Below the pieces are notes generated by a model. It was given only the letters and a program-made list of their open reading frames with translations, did no database searches and was not told the origin of the DNA. Of a stretch of DNA of 64,000 bases, positions 49,317 through 60,026 are shown one piece after another. The stretch comes from Eriocheir sinensis (Eukaryota; Arthropoda; Malacostraca; Decapoda; Varunidae). The number at the start of each line of letters is the position of its first letter. Position 1 is the stretch's first letter. The stretch lies in contig NC_066516.1 in the NCBI RefSeq assembly GCF_024679095.1, positions 3,327,448-3,391,447 on the forward strand, given 5' to 3'. The position numbers and the translations under genes are program-made.

Positions 49317-50849
49317 ATGCCCTGCCTTCCACGGAATAAACGGTGTCTAGAGGACATGGCTAACGACCATCCCTACTCAGCGGCTTCCGGGCAGTGTCCT
49401 GCCCCTGAGGAACGGCGCCTGTGGTCTGAGAAGACTGAAGAGATGGCCGACTCTGCCGAACTTGACCCTCGCCTTTGTTCGGAGGACCACGTGGCCAGCG
49501 CTAGCAAGCGGCTCAAGCCGGATAATCCTGGCTGCCTCTCCCCCACTGCCTCTCCTGTTAAAGCTGCCACCGCACCCATGGAGGGTGTGCAGTCTGGTAG
49601 CTCTGAAACTGTCCTGGTCGACGGTGAGGTGCCCCTGAAGGACACGCACCCAGCCGCGGCCCCGCGCCAACCCACCCGCCGCCGCCTAGACTTCCCCGCC
49701 GAGGCCGGGCTGACACCAGCCCAGCAATACACGTGGTTTGCATCTCTACTGAAGCAGCACGGTGAGTTGGAGCCGCTCTTCAAGGAGGGTAGGCTCCGAC
49801 CTTATCTCACGGTCAGGGACGACGTCGCCTTCTACAAGCGGCTCCTCACTGAGGGGTTCCTCGACGTAGTTTTGGTCGAAAATGCAGCGGAGCGGCAGCA
49901 CACTGTCATCATCCACAATGTGCCGCTCTACATGAATGCCAACCTCATTGAGACCCCAGACAACTTTCTGTGGTTAAAGCGCAGGTATGCGGGCACGGCC
50001 CCTCGCCCGCAGCTTCTTGGAGCAGTGGTTGGCCACGTCCCGACAGAGGTGCACCTCCTCGGGGTGGGTCGTAAGGCTGTGGAGCCCTACACGGCGGAGC
50101 CCGACATCTGTCGCCACTGTTGCCGGTGGGGCCATCAGGAGTGGCGCTGCAGATCGGCCCCTCGGTGCCGGTATTATGCGGGCACGCACAAATCAGCTCT
50201 GTGCCTCCAGAAGATCCAGGCGGGCACACCCGTCCCCCGTAAGTGCTGCAACTGTGGTGGTGAGCATAACGCCCACTACCACTCCTGCCCGATGAAGCCT
50301 AAACCATCTCGGGTCGCGGCGCCTGACCACCACCCTCAGCAAGGCCGCCCTAGGGTTGTGTTCCGCCCTGCTCCTCTCCCTCAGTCCTCGGCCTGGGCCC
50401 GGGGGGCTCCCACAACGTCCGAGTTTCCGCCCCTGCCGGGCTCGTCCGCCCCTGCTGCCCCAGCCTCACCCACTGCCACCCCTGTGCCTCGCCAGGCTCC
50501 TGCTCCGGCACCCCAGCCACAGCCTACCGTCCCCCCTGTGCCGGCTGCCAGTCCCCCCGCTGTCGATGGGTCGACCCCTGTCCTCCATCAAATCCTCGCT
50601 GCAGTCACCCAGCTGCAGGAGACGCTGGCTGCAACGATCTCCAGGGTGGCGGCCTTGGAGCAGCGAGTCTCCACGCCCCCGCCTGTGCGTGAGCTCTCCT
50701 CCATCCCGGCCCCTGCTCCAGCTTCAGCCCGGCCCCGTGCCCTGCCCTGCCGTCTGCTGGTGAGGCCATGGACGCCGATAGTGGGGACAGTGTGGTTCCC
50801 CCTGCGGGCCAGATGCAGAACACCCCTGCAACCCCACCGGCTGTGGTGA
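49317..50849 (+). CDS. LINE A ORF1 (gag-like, zinc knuckles)
   Basis: I take the ATG at 49317 as start; the frame is open further upstream, but that precedes the element's 5' end at 49253. The C-terminal half holds three knuckles. The first is intact (CRHCCRWGHQEWRC), the second has Tyr for one Cys (CRYYAGTHKSALC), and the third reads CCNCGGEHNAHYHSC. An Ala/Pro-rich tail (about 50400-50640) and a heptad-like LQETLAATISRVAALEQRV follow. Role from family: RNA-binding protein that packages the element RNA. Antisense frames are shadows of its GC-rich codons. Confidence 0.82.
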   Translation: MPCLPRNKRCLEDMANDHPYSAASGQCPAPEERRLWSEKTEEMADSAELDPRLCSEDHVASASKRLKPDNPGCLSPTASPVKAATAPMEGVQSGSSETVLVDGEVPLKDTHPAAAPRQPTRRRLDFPAEAGLTPAQQYTWFASLLKQHGELEPLFKEGRLRPYLTVRDDVAFYKRLLTEGFLDVVLVENAAERQHTVIIHNVPLYMNANLIETPDNFLWLKRRYAGTAPRPQLLGAVVGHVPTEVHLLGVGRKAVEPYTAEPDICRHCCRWGHQEWRCRSAPRCRYYAGTHKSALCLQKIQAGTPVPRKCCNCGGEHNAHYHSCPMKPKPSRVAAPDHHPQQGRPRVVFRPAPLPQSSAWARGAPTTSEFPPLPGSSAPAAPASPTATPVPRQAPAPAPQPQPTVPPVPAASPPAVDGSTPVLHQILAAVTQLQETLAATISRVAALEQRVSTPPPVRELSSIPAPAPASARPRALPCRLLVRPWTPIVGTVWFPLRARCRTPLQPHRLW

Positions 50850-51017
50850 CTGCAGCTGCCGAGGGAACGGCCGAACCTCGCCATGGCCAGACGGGTCCTT
50901 CACCTTCACCTGCTGATCCTCCACTGCAGTGGGAGGCCACACTCCAGGTGCTGCTGGCGCAGTTTGCTTCCCTGACTCAGCAGGTGGCTGAGCTCCATCA
51001 TCGGATCACCCCACTCC

Positions 51018-51641
51018 TTGACCGGCAACCACCCCCTCCTGACCAGTGAGTGTGTCCGCCTCTTAACTTGGAATGTCAACGGGCTACATGCCCGCTTCAC
51101 TGACCTTCACTCCTATGTCATCACTCATAGGCCAGATATCGTTGCTCTTCAGGAGGTTGGGCCACGGGTGTCGGACCTGAGGGGGTATGATTTATATGTC
51201 TTAGATGGTGCAGCAGGCAGTACCCGGGGGATGGCTACGTATGTCAGACAGGGGACGGCGATAGTTTTTGAGGACATGGGTATTAATGAGGGCATTGAAT
51301 ATATCACTGTTTCTTTACTCCATATGGGTGAAACCCTATTTTTTGTTAACACGTATGTTCATGCGGGGGCTTTAAATCTTGCTAACTTTCCTGATTATGT
51401 TCATGAGGAGCCGACTGTTCTTGTGGGGGATCTTAACTCACGCCACCGAGATCTTGGTAGTCACCGCACCAATAATGTCAATGGTGTCCGCTGGAAGGCC
51501 TTCCTTGATGCCTCCGAGACGGCTGTCCTCACGGGGGATAATGTGCCCACACATGTTCAGGGGGGCAGGTTAGACTATGTCACTCTTTTAACATGCCAGC
51601 TTTACTGCCCAGACCCTTATTTCCAGGTGTTTGCTGAGTGA
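51018..51641 (+). pseudogene. LINE A ORF2, endonuclease domain
   Basis: It is an APE-type endonuclease. LTWNVNGL, IVALQEVGP, FVNTYVHAG, VLVGDLNSRH and the final RLDYVTLL are in order. The catalytic Asn, Glu and Asp are present. The last motif, SDHFALE, is in another frame right after the stop at 51641, so a frameshift cuts the domain. It normally nicks the target to start reverse transcription. Confidence 0.88.
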
Positions 51642-51686
51642 CCACTTTGCCCTGGAGACGACCATCCGATCCAGCCTGCCCCTGCT

Positions 51687-53957
51687 GTGTCCCGGAAGCG
51701 GTTGGCTGTCCCTGCTGCCCGGATGCCGCGCCTCGTTGCCGAAGTCGGGGCGTGGTACCATACTGTGAAGGGATCCTTTACCGACGCCGCCTCGCTGTAC
51801 CACGGCCTGCTGGACACCGTCGAGAGTTTTGTTGCAGCTGGCAGGGCCCCTCCAAGGCCCGCCAAGCGCCGCCTGCAGACCTACGCCTCGGACCCGGCTT
51901 TCTCCAACTGTCAGCGGACCCTTGCCTCGTACCAGCGGCGCTGGCAGCAGGACCCCGCCGATCGGGCTGCCCGCGATGCCATGGTCGCTGTGGCGCGCCA
52001 CCTCACTGAACTCAGACAAGAGGCCCGGTCACGACACTGGGTCGCCTTCCTTGCCAGCGTGCGCAAGACCCGCTCCCTGCGGGAGGTTTGGCACCATGTC
52101 AACAGGGTGAGAGGGAGGACCAAACGGCTGGTGAGTGACCCTGACCCTGCGGGCCGGGCCCAGGACCTGATGCGCCAGTGGCAGAGGGCCTCCTCCCTTG
52201 GTGGTCTCCCTGCACAACACCAGGCCGAACTTGCCCGCCACAGGGAGCGGCGGATGGCCCTCGTTCAGCACCACGTCACACTTCTGGATGACACATGTGT
52301 CCCCATTACCCACGATGAACTCCTTGCCGTCAAACATGGCAAGTCGACAGCCCCGGGCCACGACGGGTTGACTTACGACATTCTTAATGCCTTACTCGTT
52401 GTGCAAGGCGACAACCCCCTGCTTGACCTGTTCAACATGTCGTTTGCCGCAGGTTGCCTCCCCCCTCCGTGGAAAGCTGCATTGATCGTCCCCATCCCCA
52501 AGGGTGATGGCACCTTTCGCCCTATCTCCCTGACGAGCTGTGTGTAAACAGTTAGAGAGTGTTATCTTTAAAAGTCTTCTCTATAATCTGGGGGACCTGC
52601 TCTCCAAAAAATTACATGGGTTTATGAAGGTCCGTTCCACAAGTGACTGTTTTCTTAAGTGCCTTAGTAATCCAGACGTGAATTGTCGCGCTTTTGTGGA
52701 CTTAAAAGGGGCCTTTGATAGGGCCAACAAGGATGTCATAATGGAGGAACTCACTCTGCAGGGTGTCCGTGGAAGACTCTTAAGCTGGATCAGGGACTAT
52801 TTGTATGGTAGGAGGGCAAGTGGTCTTCCAGGGTGCTACCTCCACGGAGGAAGTGTTTGAGCTGGGCACACCGCAAGGGTGTCCTCAGCCCCATGCTTTT
52901 CAACATTTTAATGGACAAAATTGCTCGGTGGCCCTTTCCGGGCAATACTCAGGTCATTATCTATGCAGATGACATCCTTGTGCAATGCAGCAGTCCTGCT
53001 CTTCTCAGTTTAGCTTTGGAGCAGCTGTCAGCGCTGTGTGAACAAATGGGCCTTGTCATCAATGAAACTAAGACGAAATTTCAAGCCAGTGGGAGGAGAG
53101 TTTCTCATCTGCCCAGCATTAATGGCACTCCTTTAGCTAGAGTTCCTACATACAAGTACTTAGGCGCCCCTGTCAGCTTCCAGAAATCTGTGCAGAGCGT
53201 CACTCATGTTCAGAACATCTGCCTTCCTAGGTTAGCTCCTCTTAAGGTTTTGGCTAACAGGGGCCTTGGAGTCGGCATCCCTGTCCTCAGGATGTTTTAC
53301 CTTTCTGTCGTCAGGTCCCTCATTGATTATGCTGCCCCTGTTTTGGTACAGTTTAGTGCGGCACAACTTCACCCCTTGGAACTTATTCAAAATGAGGCCA
53401 TGCGCCTCATTCTGGGGTGCCCCAGAACTGCAAAACTTGAGGTCATGAGGGCAGAACTGAATCTGCCTCGTGTTGTGGACAGAATCTGGGAAATTACTTG
53501 TCGCACCGTCAGCCGCCTGCTTCGTGCTGGTGCAGTGCCCCTTCACCAGGCACTGGTAACTCTGCACCGTGACTCCAGGGCTCCTGTTACCTCCTACCTT
53601 AGGAAAATTTATCTCATGTTAGCAGAGACGGGTGTGTTAGAAGCGTGCTTAGGCCTAGTTTACTCCCCGGCCCAACCTGCCTGGCCTCCCTATCGTGTCA
53701 GTGTAGACGTTGAACAACTACCTTTCCCTAAACGTGATTGGCTTCCCCATGTCCTCCAGGATCACTTCATGGTCAAACTGTCCAAGTACCCCCGTGTTCG
53801 GGCTGTCCATGTGTACTGTGATGGCTCCGTAGATGGCAGCAGGTCGGGCTGTCCCCCACCCAGTACACTGACATTGAGGTTACCAGGCGGCTGCCGGGGT
53901 ACCTGTCCTCGACCCGGGCTGAGCTGTATGCCATCCTTGAGGCTCTCCACACTGTAG
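51687..53957 (+). pseudogene. LINE A ORF2, reverse transcriptase domain
   Basis: Spread over three frames. The N-terminal part (to 52547) includes a pre-RT region and IVPIPKGDGTFRPISLTSCV. Next come LHGFMKVRSTSDCFLK and DLKGAFDRANKDVI (52540-52860), then GVLSPMLFNILMDKIARW and the catalytic YADD (IIYADDIL, about 52962). A C-terminal region follows. At least two single-frame changes (near 52545 and 52845) are needed. Confidence 0.88.
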
Positions 53958-54622
53958 CAGCTTTGCACGAAAATGTTTACTTGTTTGTCGATAGCCAGGC
54001 TGCATTGCATGAACTTGTGTCCTCCTCCCCTGCCGACTGTGATCTTGTAGCTAAGTGCCTGACTGCCGTCCGTGCCCTTGAGGCCGCAGGTGCCACGGTC
54101 CACTTCACCTGGGTGCCCTCTCATGTGGGCATCCAGCTCAATGAGAAGGCAGACTGCCTTGCTCGACGAGCCCTTCAGGATGACACAGTGGACCCTGGCA
54201 CTGACTATACGCTTAGCTATGTTAAGAATAGACTTAGGCATTATTCACGTGATAGCATTGCTACCCAACTCAGACACTGCTGTGACAATGGCAGCGCCAG
54301 CAGCCTCCACTATGTTAGTGTCTCCCAGCGCTGTGTTTACCCCTATGGGCGACACAGTGCCCCTCAGGATGTGGTAGCAATGCGCCTTAGGCTAGGCTAT
54401 AGGTACTACTGGGAGGTTAGTAACTCCCCTGGTGTCTGCTGCACGCTCTGTGCCAGGCCGAGGGGCCACACACTGCATCACTATGTCATGGAATGCCCTC
54501 TCATTGCTAAGTTTAAGCCACGGGACTGCCTTGACCTGCCCCAGACAATTTGTTGGCTCCTGAACCATGATGTCCTCCCTGCTATCCTCAAGGAACACCC
54601 TCAGTTTGCACCAAGGTGGTGA
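53800..54622 (+). pseudogene. LINE A ORF2, RNase H and C-terminal knuckle
   Basis: RNase H starts VHVYCDGSVDG (first Asp, about 53810). After a frame change comes ELYAILEAL (Glu), then VYLFVDSQAALHELV (Asp) and VHFTWVPSHVGIQLNEKADC (last Asp). A CCTLCARPRGHTLHHYVMEC knuckle is at about 54437-54500. The stop is at 54620-54622. The catalytic residues are all present across the two frames. Confidence 0.87.
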
Positions 54623-55040
54623 TGCCGTGTGTGGCAGCCTGAACTACTGCCGTGCTATACAAGGCTGTGATCTCTGCAGTATTTTACTTTAAGGACTAGT
54701 ATTTACTCTATCTCTGTATTCATTCCCATCTAGTGCTTGGGCAATGTTCTCCGTCCCCACATTTTATTGTCTTATTGTCCAAGGGGAGGTACTGCCCCCT
54801 CCCTTGTTGTGCTTTCCTTCCTACCATTGTATCTTTTTAATTTCATGGTGCTACCTACACATGTATTAATAGTTGTATAATCACACTCTGTCCTGCCTGG
54901 GGGTTGGGATGGCATGTTCCTCCCTTCTCCCTTGTTGTTTACCTGCAACAATAAACTATCAGTCAATCAATCGCAGGAGCTGCCGATACAAAGGCCTGGC
55001 TGGGGAGAAATCCCGAGCCACCTGTGACATCAAGATCAAG

Positions 55041-55158
55041 ATTAAGATCTTCCTCTTCCTCCTCCTCCTCTTCTTCTTCTTCCTCCTCCTCTTCTTCCTG
55101 CTCCTCTTCTTCTTCTTCCTCCTCCTCTTCTTCTTCCTCCTCCTCCTCCTCCTCTTCT
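55041..55158. repeat. CTT/CTC microsatellite, right part
   Basis: CCTCTTCTTCTTCTTCCTCC-type tract. It is the likely continuation of 46278-46331 after the LINE cluster. Confidence 0.9.
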
Positions 55159-55159
55159 T

Positions 55160-55950
55160 ACGTATGGGGGATGGAGCAAGGATAAAATATATGGATAGAA
55201 TAAGAAGAGAATATGGATTGAATAAGGATTAAATATATGGATAGAATATGGACAGAATATTTGGGTAAAATATATATGGATAGAATATATTGGATGGAAT
55301 AAGGAAAAGAATAAGGATGAAAAATATGGATAGAATACGAAGAAAATATGGATAGATTATAGATAGAATATAAGGACAGAACATGGATAGAATATACGGA
55401 CAGAATGTAGAGAGGATAAGGATATGATATATAGATAAAATTAATGTGGGTAGGATAAGGATAAGAGATATGGATAGTATGTGAATAAAATATGGATAGA
55501 ATAAATTAAGATAAAATATATGGATAGAATGTGGATAGGATAAGGATGAAATATATGGATAAAATGTGGATAGGATAAGGATGAAATATATGGATAAAAT
55601 GTGGATAGGATAATGATAAAATATATGGATAGAATGTGAATACAATATGGATAGAATAGAGATAAAATATATGGGTAGAATGTGGACAGGATAAGGATGA
55701 AAGATATGGATAGAATGTGCATGCAATATGGATAGAATAAGGATAAGATTATATGGATAGAATATGGATAGAATAAGGATAAAATAAATGGATAAAACAC
55801 GAAAATAATGTGACTGGAATAATGATAAAATATATGGATAGAACACGAATAAGATGTCAGATGTGGATAGAATGAGGATAAAATATAGGTATACAATGTC
55901 TGGATAAAAAATATGGACAGACTATGGACAAACTATATGGAGAGCATTTA
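55160..55950. repeat. ATGGATAGAATA minisatellite
   Basis: Degenerate repeats of ATGGATAGAATAAGGATAAA and AAATATATGGATAGAATGTG, units of roughly 25-60 bp, without coding meaning. On the minus strand they spell Ile/Tyr/Pro/Ser-rich frames (YPYILSLF). Confidence 0.9.
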
Positions 55951-56008
55951 GCGAAGGCCGCATCAACACACGCGGTGCCATCCAGGGAGCGTCCGGATAA
56001 CTAACCAA

Positions 56009-56480
56009 CTATAAGCACTGGGGAGCATACGCCCGGGGGTGCGTTGCTTCACTCAATAGTCGCCCTACTCCCGACGGTCCATCCGAGCAAGCCCCCACGC
56101 AACCAAGGATGAGAGACATATTTTGTCTCTCATCCTTGCACGCAGCCGCCCTGTCCATCCCAAGTCCCTCCCGGCAGGATCGACTGACTTGCCCCAACCG
56201 TGAGTTACGAGGGTGTCCCTTTGGCCCTTGGCCTCCTCTACCCAGGGTTGTCTTGTATACAACCTTGTGGGCAGGATCGACGTCCAGGAGCGCGCCACAT
56301 GACCGTGCAGCCGGAGATGGCGTTCATGGACTAAACTGGTGACAGGCCTCGACTCAGTTTCACGTTGTGGTCGGTGGTTCAAAGCTAAGTCATTCCACGA
56401 TACCCCGTGACCCTACGAAGGCACTTGGTGCCAAAGCAGCGACACACCTCTCCAAGTTAGTGTTTCAGTGTCCATGTCTC
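56009..56480 (-). mobile_element. LINE C-terminal fragment
   Basis: On the minus strand from about 56382: SRPVTSLVHERHLRLHGHVA, then RDTLVTHGWGKSVDPAGRDL. It is the tail of a LINE ORF2 with the L-R-L-[HY]-GHVAR motif, and is related to 3685-3897. It may be the 3' part of the same copy as the RT piece at 58380-58663 (same strand), with the plus-strand LINE at 56599-58160 inserted between. Confidence 0.7.
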
Positions 56481-56598
56481 ACAGCCACACAGTAAGACAG
56501 GGAACACAATTAAGCGACTTGAAGATTAGATTAGATTAGTGGAGTAGGTAGGAAGACACTTACCGAAACGGGCGTAAGCCACTCCCGGTGAGGTATAT

Positions 56599-58160
56599 AT
56601 GGGAAGCGAGAAGGGTGCTGAAGCCCTCAAAAGACCCTTCCCATGTCCTCACTTTCCGTTTCCCTATTGTCTCATCAACACCAAAGAGAGGTTCAGCATG
56701 CTGTCTAAATTTAGATCCTCTCTCTTTCCACACCACACTACATTCACACAACATTCACACACTTTCCCAAATTTAAAATTCAAAATGGCACAATTACGCT
56801 CTGCCTCGGAGTCCCCGCCTTGGGGGGGGGGGGGGGGACCACAACTTCCCCCAGGGAGGACTCCCCTTCTGGCTGCCAACTTGAGAGGTGTCTTAATAAC
56901 TATTACTAAATACATCTGTGCTGTTTATCTCTCACCTAACTCTGCTAACTATGTAAAATTCTTTGACTACTTAAACTCTAAAGTGGAGCACATCTTGACT
57001 CACTCTCCTTCGCTGAAATCTCCATCCTAGGAAATTTCAGTGTTCACCACCAACTTTGGCTTTCATCCTCTTTCACTGACCAACCTTAATTATGAACAAA
57101 CCTACAACTTTGCTCTCCTCAACGATCTAGAGCAGTCGGTTCAGCACCCTACACGTATTCTTGACCGTCTTGGAGACAGGCCCAACATACTAGACCTCTT
57201 CCTTACCTCTAACCCTTCTACTTACTCTCTCAAACTGTTCTCTCCGTTGGGCTCCTCCGATCACAACCTCATTTCTGTATCATGTCCTATCGCTCCTGTA
57301 CACCCTCTGGACCCATCGAAGAAGCGATGCTTCTGGTATTTTGCTTCAGCTCGGTGGGACGACCTAAGGATGTACTTTTCTGATTTCCCGTGGAATGTTT
57401 ACTGCTTCCAGGAGAGAGACCCCTCTGTGTGTGCCCAGCGCATCACAGAGGTGATTGTCTGTGGAATGGAGGCACACATTCCACGTACTTTCTGTACTCC
57501 TCATGCTAAAAAGCCTTGGTTTAATCACGCTTGTGCTCGTGCTATTAAAGATAGAGAGGCAGCTCACAAAAGGTACCAGAGCTTTCGCACTCCTGCTAAC
57601 CATGATCTCTATATTTCTGCCCGGAATCGTGCCAGATCTATTCTTCGAGTCTTCGACTTACCAAAACCTCTTTCATTAATAGAAAATGTCAAAACCTTGC
57701 TTTTTCTAATTCTTCCCGGGACTTCTGGCACCTAGCCAAAAACATCTCTTCCAATTTCACCTCTTCATCTTTCCCTCCTCTCAGCACAGCCATCTCATCT
57801 ACCTCTAAGGCTGAATTCTTCACTCAAACTTTCTGTAAAAACTCCACTCTGGACGATTCTGGGCATATTCCTCCTACACATCCCCCGTCTGACTCCTTTA
57901 TGCCTGTTATTAAGCTTCTTAAGAACGATGTTTTCTATGCCCTCTCTGGCCTCAACTCTCAGAAGGCTTATGGACATGATGGAGCGCCTCCTATTGTCCT
58001 TAAAAACTGTGCTTCCGTGCTGACACCCTGCCTGGTCAAACTGTTTCGTCTCTGCCTATCAACATCTACCTTTCCTTCCTGCTGGAAGTACGCCTTCATA
58101 CAGCCTGTGCCTAAGAAGGGTGACCATTCCAATCCCTCAAACTATCGCCTTATGGCCTTA
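56599..58160 (+). mobile_element. Jockey-like LINE, endonuclease to RT N-terminus
   Basis: Endonuclease pieces: [51 protein letters not shown] and [16 protein letters not shown]. Then [21 protein letters not shown] later frame gives LNSQKAYGHDGAPPIVLKNC, SCWKYAFIQPVPKKGDHSNP and SNYRL, ending where the RT palm should begin. There are several frameshifts (near 57030, 57650 and 57730). It is probably the same family as the 1-643 fragment. Confidence 0.82.
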
Positions 58161-58163
58161 CTA

Positions 58164-58380
58164 GCACAGGTATCGGTCGATACTCTGGTAGCGACAACGC
58201 CATATACTCATATTAAGGGATTTCATAACACCGTGGGGCAGGCCTGTCCGCCGAGCGACTTACTGGCAAGACCCACCATTGCTATGCTCTACGTACGCTA
58301 CCAAGGCATGTGGAGCTTTAGGTGAACTCGACATCCTCACCACATGCATGAACTGACTGAATTAACTGTGTCATACAGCA
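58164..58380. other. Unassigned sequence between LINE fragments
   Basis: Between the plus-strand LINE (ends about 58160) and the minus-strand RT fragment at 58380. I recognise nothing in it. Confidence 0.4.
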
Positions 58381-58663
58381 ATCCTCCAAACTGCTGGACC
58401 TTGGTTGTGGCCCAGGAGAGCTTCAGCCCCTCCTCGTGCGGCACTTAGAGAGCCAGCACCATGGATGGGACCTCCAGCGATGCCGCGAGAAGTACATCAT
58501 CAGCAAACACAATATCAGTGACCTTGATGTCGCCAACAGATGCTCCGCAACGACTCTGATCAACAACTTTGCCTAATACCCAGTCCATGCAAGTGTTGAA
58601 TAGCGATGGAGCAGGGCAAGGGCCGGCCACCATGCAGGTTAATAACCCTTGCAGGAATACCAT
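58380..58663 (-). mobile_element. LINE RT fragment with FADD box
   Basis: The minus-strand frame reads PAPSLFNTCMDWVLGKVVDQ, then KVTDIVFADDVLLAASLEVP. FADD is the RT catalytic box in its usual setting after LFN-x-C-M-D-W-V-L. It ends near 58400. Confidence 0.75.
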
Positions 58664-58759
58664 GGATCCGCAGAATGTCCGAAAATACGGATGTGCAGAT
58701 GGAATGTATTATTTTTAGTTATATATCTCGCGTTTTATTGATTTTCGTCTGCTACGATT

Positions 58760-58762
<3 letters not shown>

Positions 58763-58834
<72 letters not shown>

Positions 58835-58886
58835 ACTGCGACCTTGTTTGTGCATAAATAACGAAGAAAAAGTTTGGTTCAGTGCC

Positions 58887-58959
<73 letters not shown>

Positions 58960-58999
58960 GCTGCATTATCCAATCGCTCCAACTCCCAACACGTCAGAG

Positions 59000-59030
<31 letters not shown>
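58763..59030. repeat. Microsatellites next to the tRNA
   Basis: (CT)n at about 58763-58831 and 58890-58957, and (AG)n at about 59003-59030. Together with the (CT)n at 59473-59543 they surround tRNA-Lys. Confidence 0.95.
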
Positions 59031-59069
59031 CAGTTACCGCTTTTTACATAGCCAACGCACTAACCATCA

Positions 59070-59142
59070 GCCCGGATAGCTCAGTCGGTAGAGCATTAGG
59101 CTTTTAACCTAAGGGTCCAGGGTTCGAGTCCCTGTTCGGGCG
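59070..59142 (+). tRNA. tRNA-Lys, anticodon UUU
   Basis: 73 bases fold as a complete cloverleaf. Acceptor GCCCGGA pairs with TTCGGGC (one G-T). The D arm is GCTC/GAGC and the anticodon arm TTAGG/CCTAA with loop CTTTTAA (anticodon TTT). The T arm is CAGGG/CCCTG with loop TTCGAGT, followed by discriminator G. The A box (TAGCTCAGTCGG) and B box (GGTTCGAGTCC) are intact. No intron. A T5 run at 59147-59151 is a polymerase III terminator. CCA is not encoded, as expected in eukaryotes. Likely functional. Confidence 0.97.
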
Positions 59143-59146
59143 TATC

Positions 59147-59151
59147 TTTTT
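59147..59151 (+). terminator. RNA polymerase III terminator after tRNA-Lys
   Basis: TTTTT four bases after the tRNA 3' end, in TATCTTTTTGCC. Short T runs are the standard polymerase III stop. Confidence 0.85.
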
Positions 59152-59159
59152 GCCAAGTC

Positions 59160-59470
59160 TTTATTTTCTTATTTGCTACCGAGGAAGAAAGGCAGAGAGA
59201 AGATGATGAGGAGATGAGGGAGAAAGAGGAAGGAAAGGAAGGAGGAGAAAAAAAGGAGGAAATTGTTAGAGAAAGAAAGGAAGAAGGAAGAAAGTGATGA
59301 TGATGGTGAAGGAAGAAGAGGAAGAAGGAAAGGAAAGGAAGGAAGTAAAGGAAGAAAAAGGAGGAAAGGAAGAAAAGGAGAAATGGAAGAAGGAAAGGAT
59401 AAAGGAAAATGGATATGATGATGATGATGATGAGACAGAGAGAGAAAGAGAGAGAATGTTACAAAATACA

Positions 59471-59546
<76 letters not shown>

Positions 59547-59582
59547 AAACACAGAATCATAGCAAAAAGACATCACGAAAAC

Positions 59583-59657
<75 letters not shown>

Positions 59658-59839
59658 TATAATAAAAAAAAAAATAATAATGAAGGTAAAAGGTGAAGGA
59701 CAAAGGAAGGAGAAGAAAGGAGGAAAATTTACCTGAATATTGATAAAACATAAAAAAATAATGCGAGGAGGAGGTGGAGGAGGGAAGGAGGAGGAGGAGG
59801 AGGAGGAGGAGGAGAAAGATTAGGTTAGGAGGAGGGAGA

Positions 59840-59870
<31 letters not shown>

Positions 59871-59990
59871 GGAGGAGGAGGAAACATAGAAACATGGACG
59901 AGGAGGCAGCAGAAAGCCTGTTGGCTCATTACAAGGCTGCCCGCTTTCAGTGATTTAATCAATCCGTCAGACAGGAGTGGCTTGCAGGAA
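59160..59990. repeat. Purine-rich tracts with (CT)n and (AAT)n
   Basis: GGAAGG/GGAGGA-type purine runs at 59180-59450, (CT)n at 59473-59543, (AAT)n at 59584-59655 and (GGA)n at about 59766-59880. Frames here are low-complexity and not genes. Confidence 0.85.
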
Positions 59991-60026
59991 GGATTAAAGC
60001 ACTTGTGTACCTACTCTTGGATACAT

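Larger units (their letters stand above)
49253..54971 (+). mobile_element. Full-length LINE A with RNase H, 10-bp target duplication
   Basis: A 5.7-kb element flanked by the 10-bp duplication CGCAGGAGCT (49243-49252 and 54972-54981), inserted in the 3' tail of LINE B. Order: ORF1 (gag-like, CCHC), ORF2 with endonuclease, RT, RNase H and a C-terminal knuckle, then a 3' end of about 350 bp with AATAAACTATCAGTCAATCA. RNase H places it in the I/R1/Loa-like group of the jockey superfamily; the exact clade is not assigned. A few frameshifts interrupt ORF2. Confidence 0.88.
46932..55040 (+). mobile_element. LINE B, longer copy 2, with three insertions
   Basis: It starts at about 46932 in the RT region (RMLDVGGYGRDFGVRFSSEK, then SKIMIVN). 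It continues through KSVAVPSIMYGVDVMTW and RLEQMEDARLARKVYLW, and the same C-terminal knuckle (CQMCDRGVDETVQHVVLECK at about 48940). It ends with the same 3' tail, finishing CATCAAGATCAAG at about 55040. Three elements sit within it: an inverted LINE A piece (46954-47431), a hAT-like miniature (48222-48854) and full-length LINE A (49253-54971). Frames are broken at 47580 and elsewhere. Its clade is not assigned. Confidence 0.8.

Noticed and set aside
55229..55896. Minus-strand frames of 205 and 151 residues rich in Tyr, Pro, Ser and Ile
   Set aside because: Translation of the ATGGATAGAATA minisatellite; no family motif and the frame is set by the repeat.
59294..59895. Frames of repeated Ser-Leu, Asn, Leu or Tyr
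   Set aside because: Microsatellite translation.
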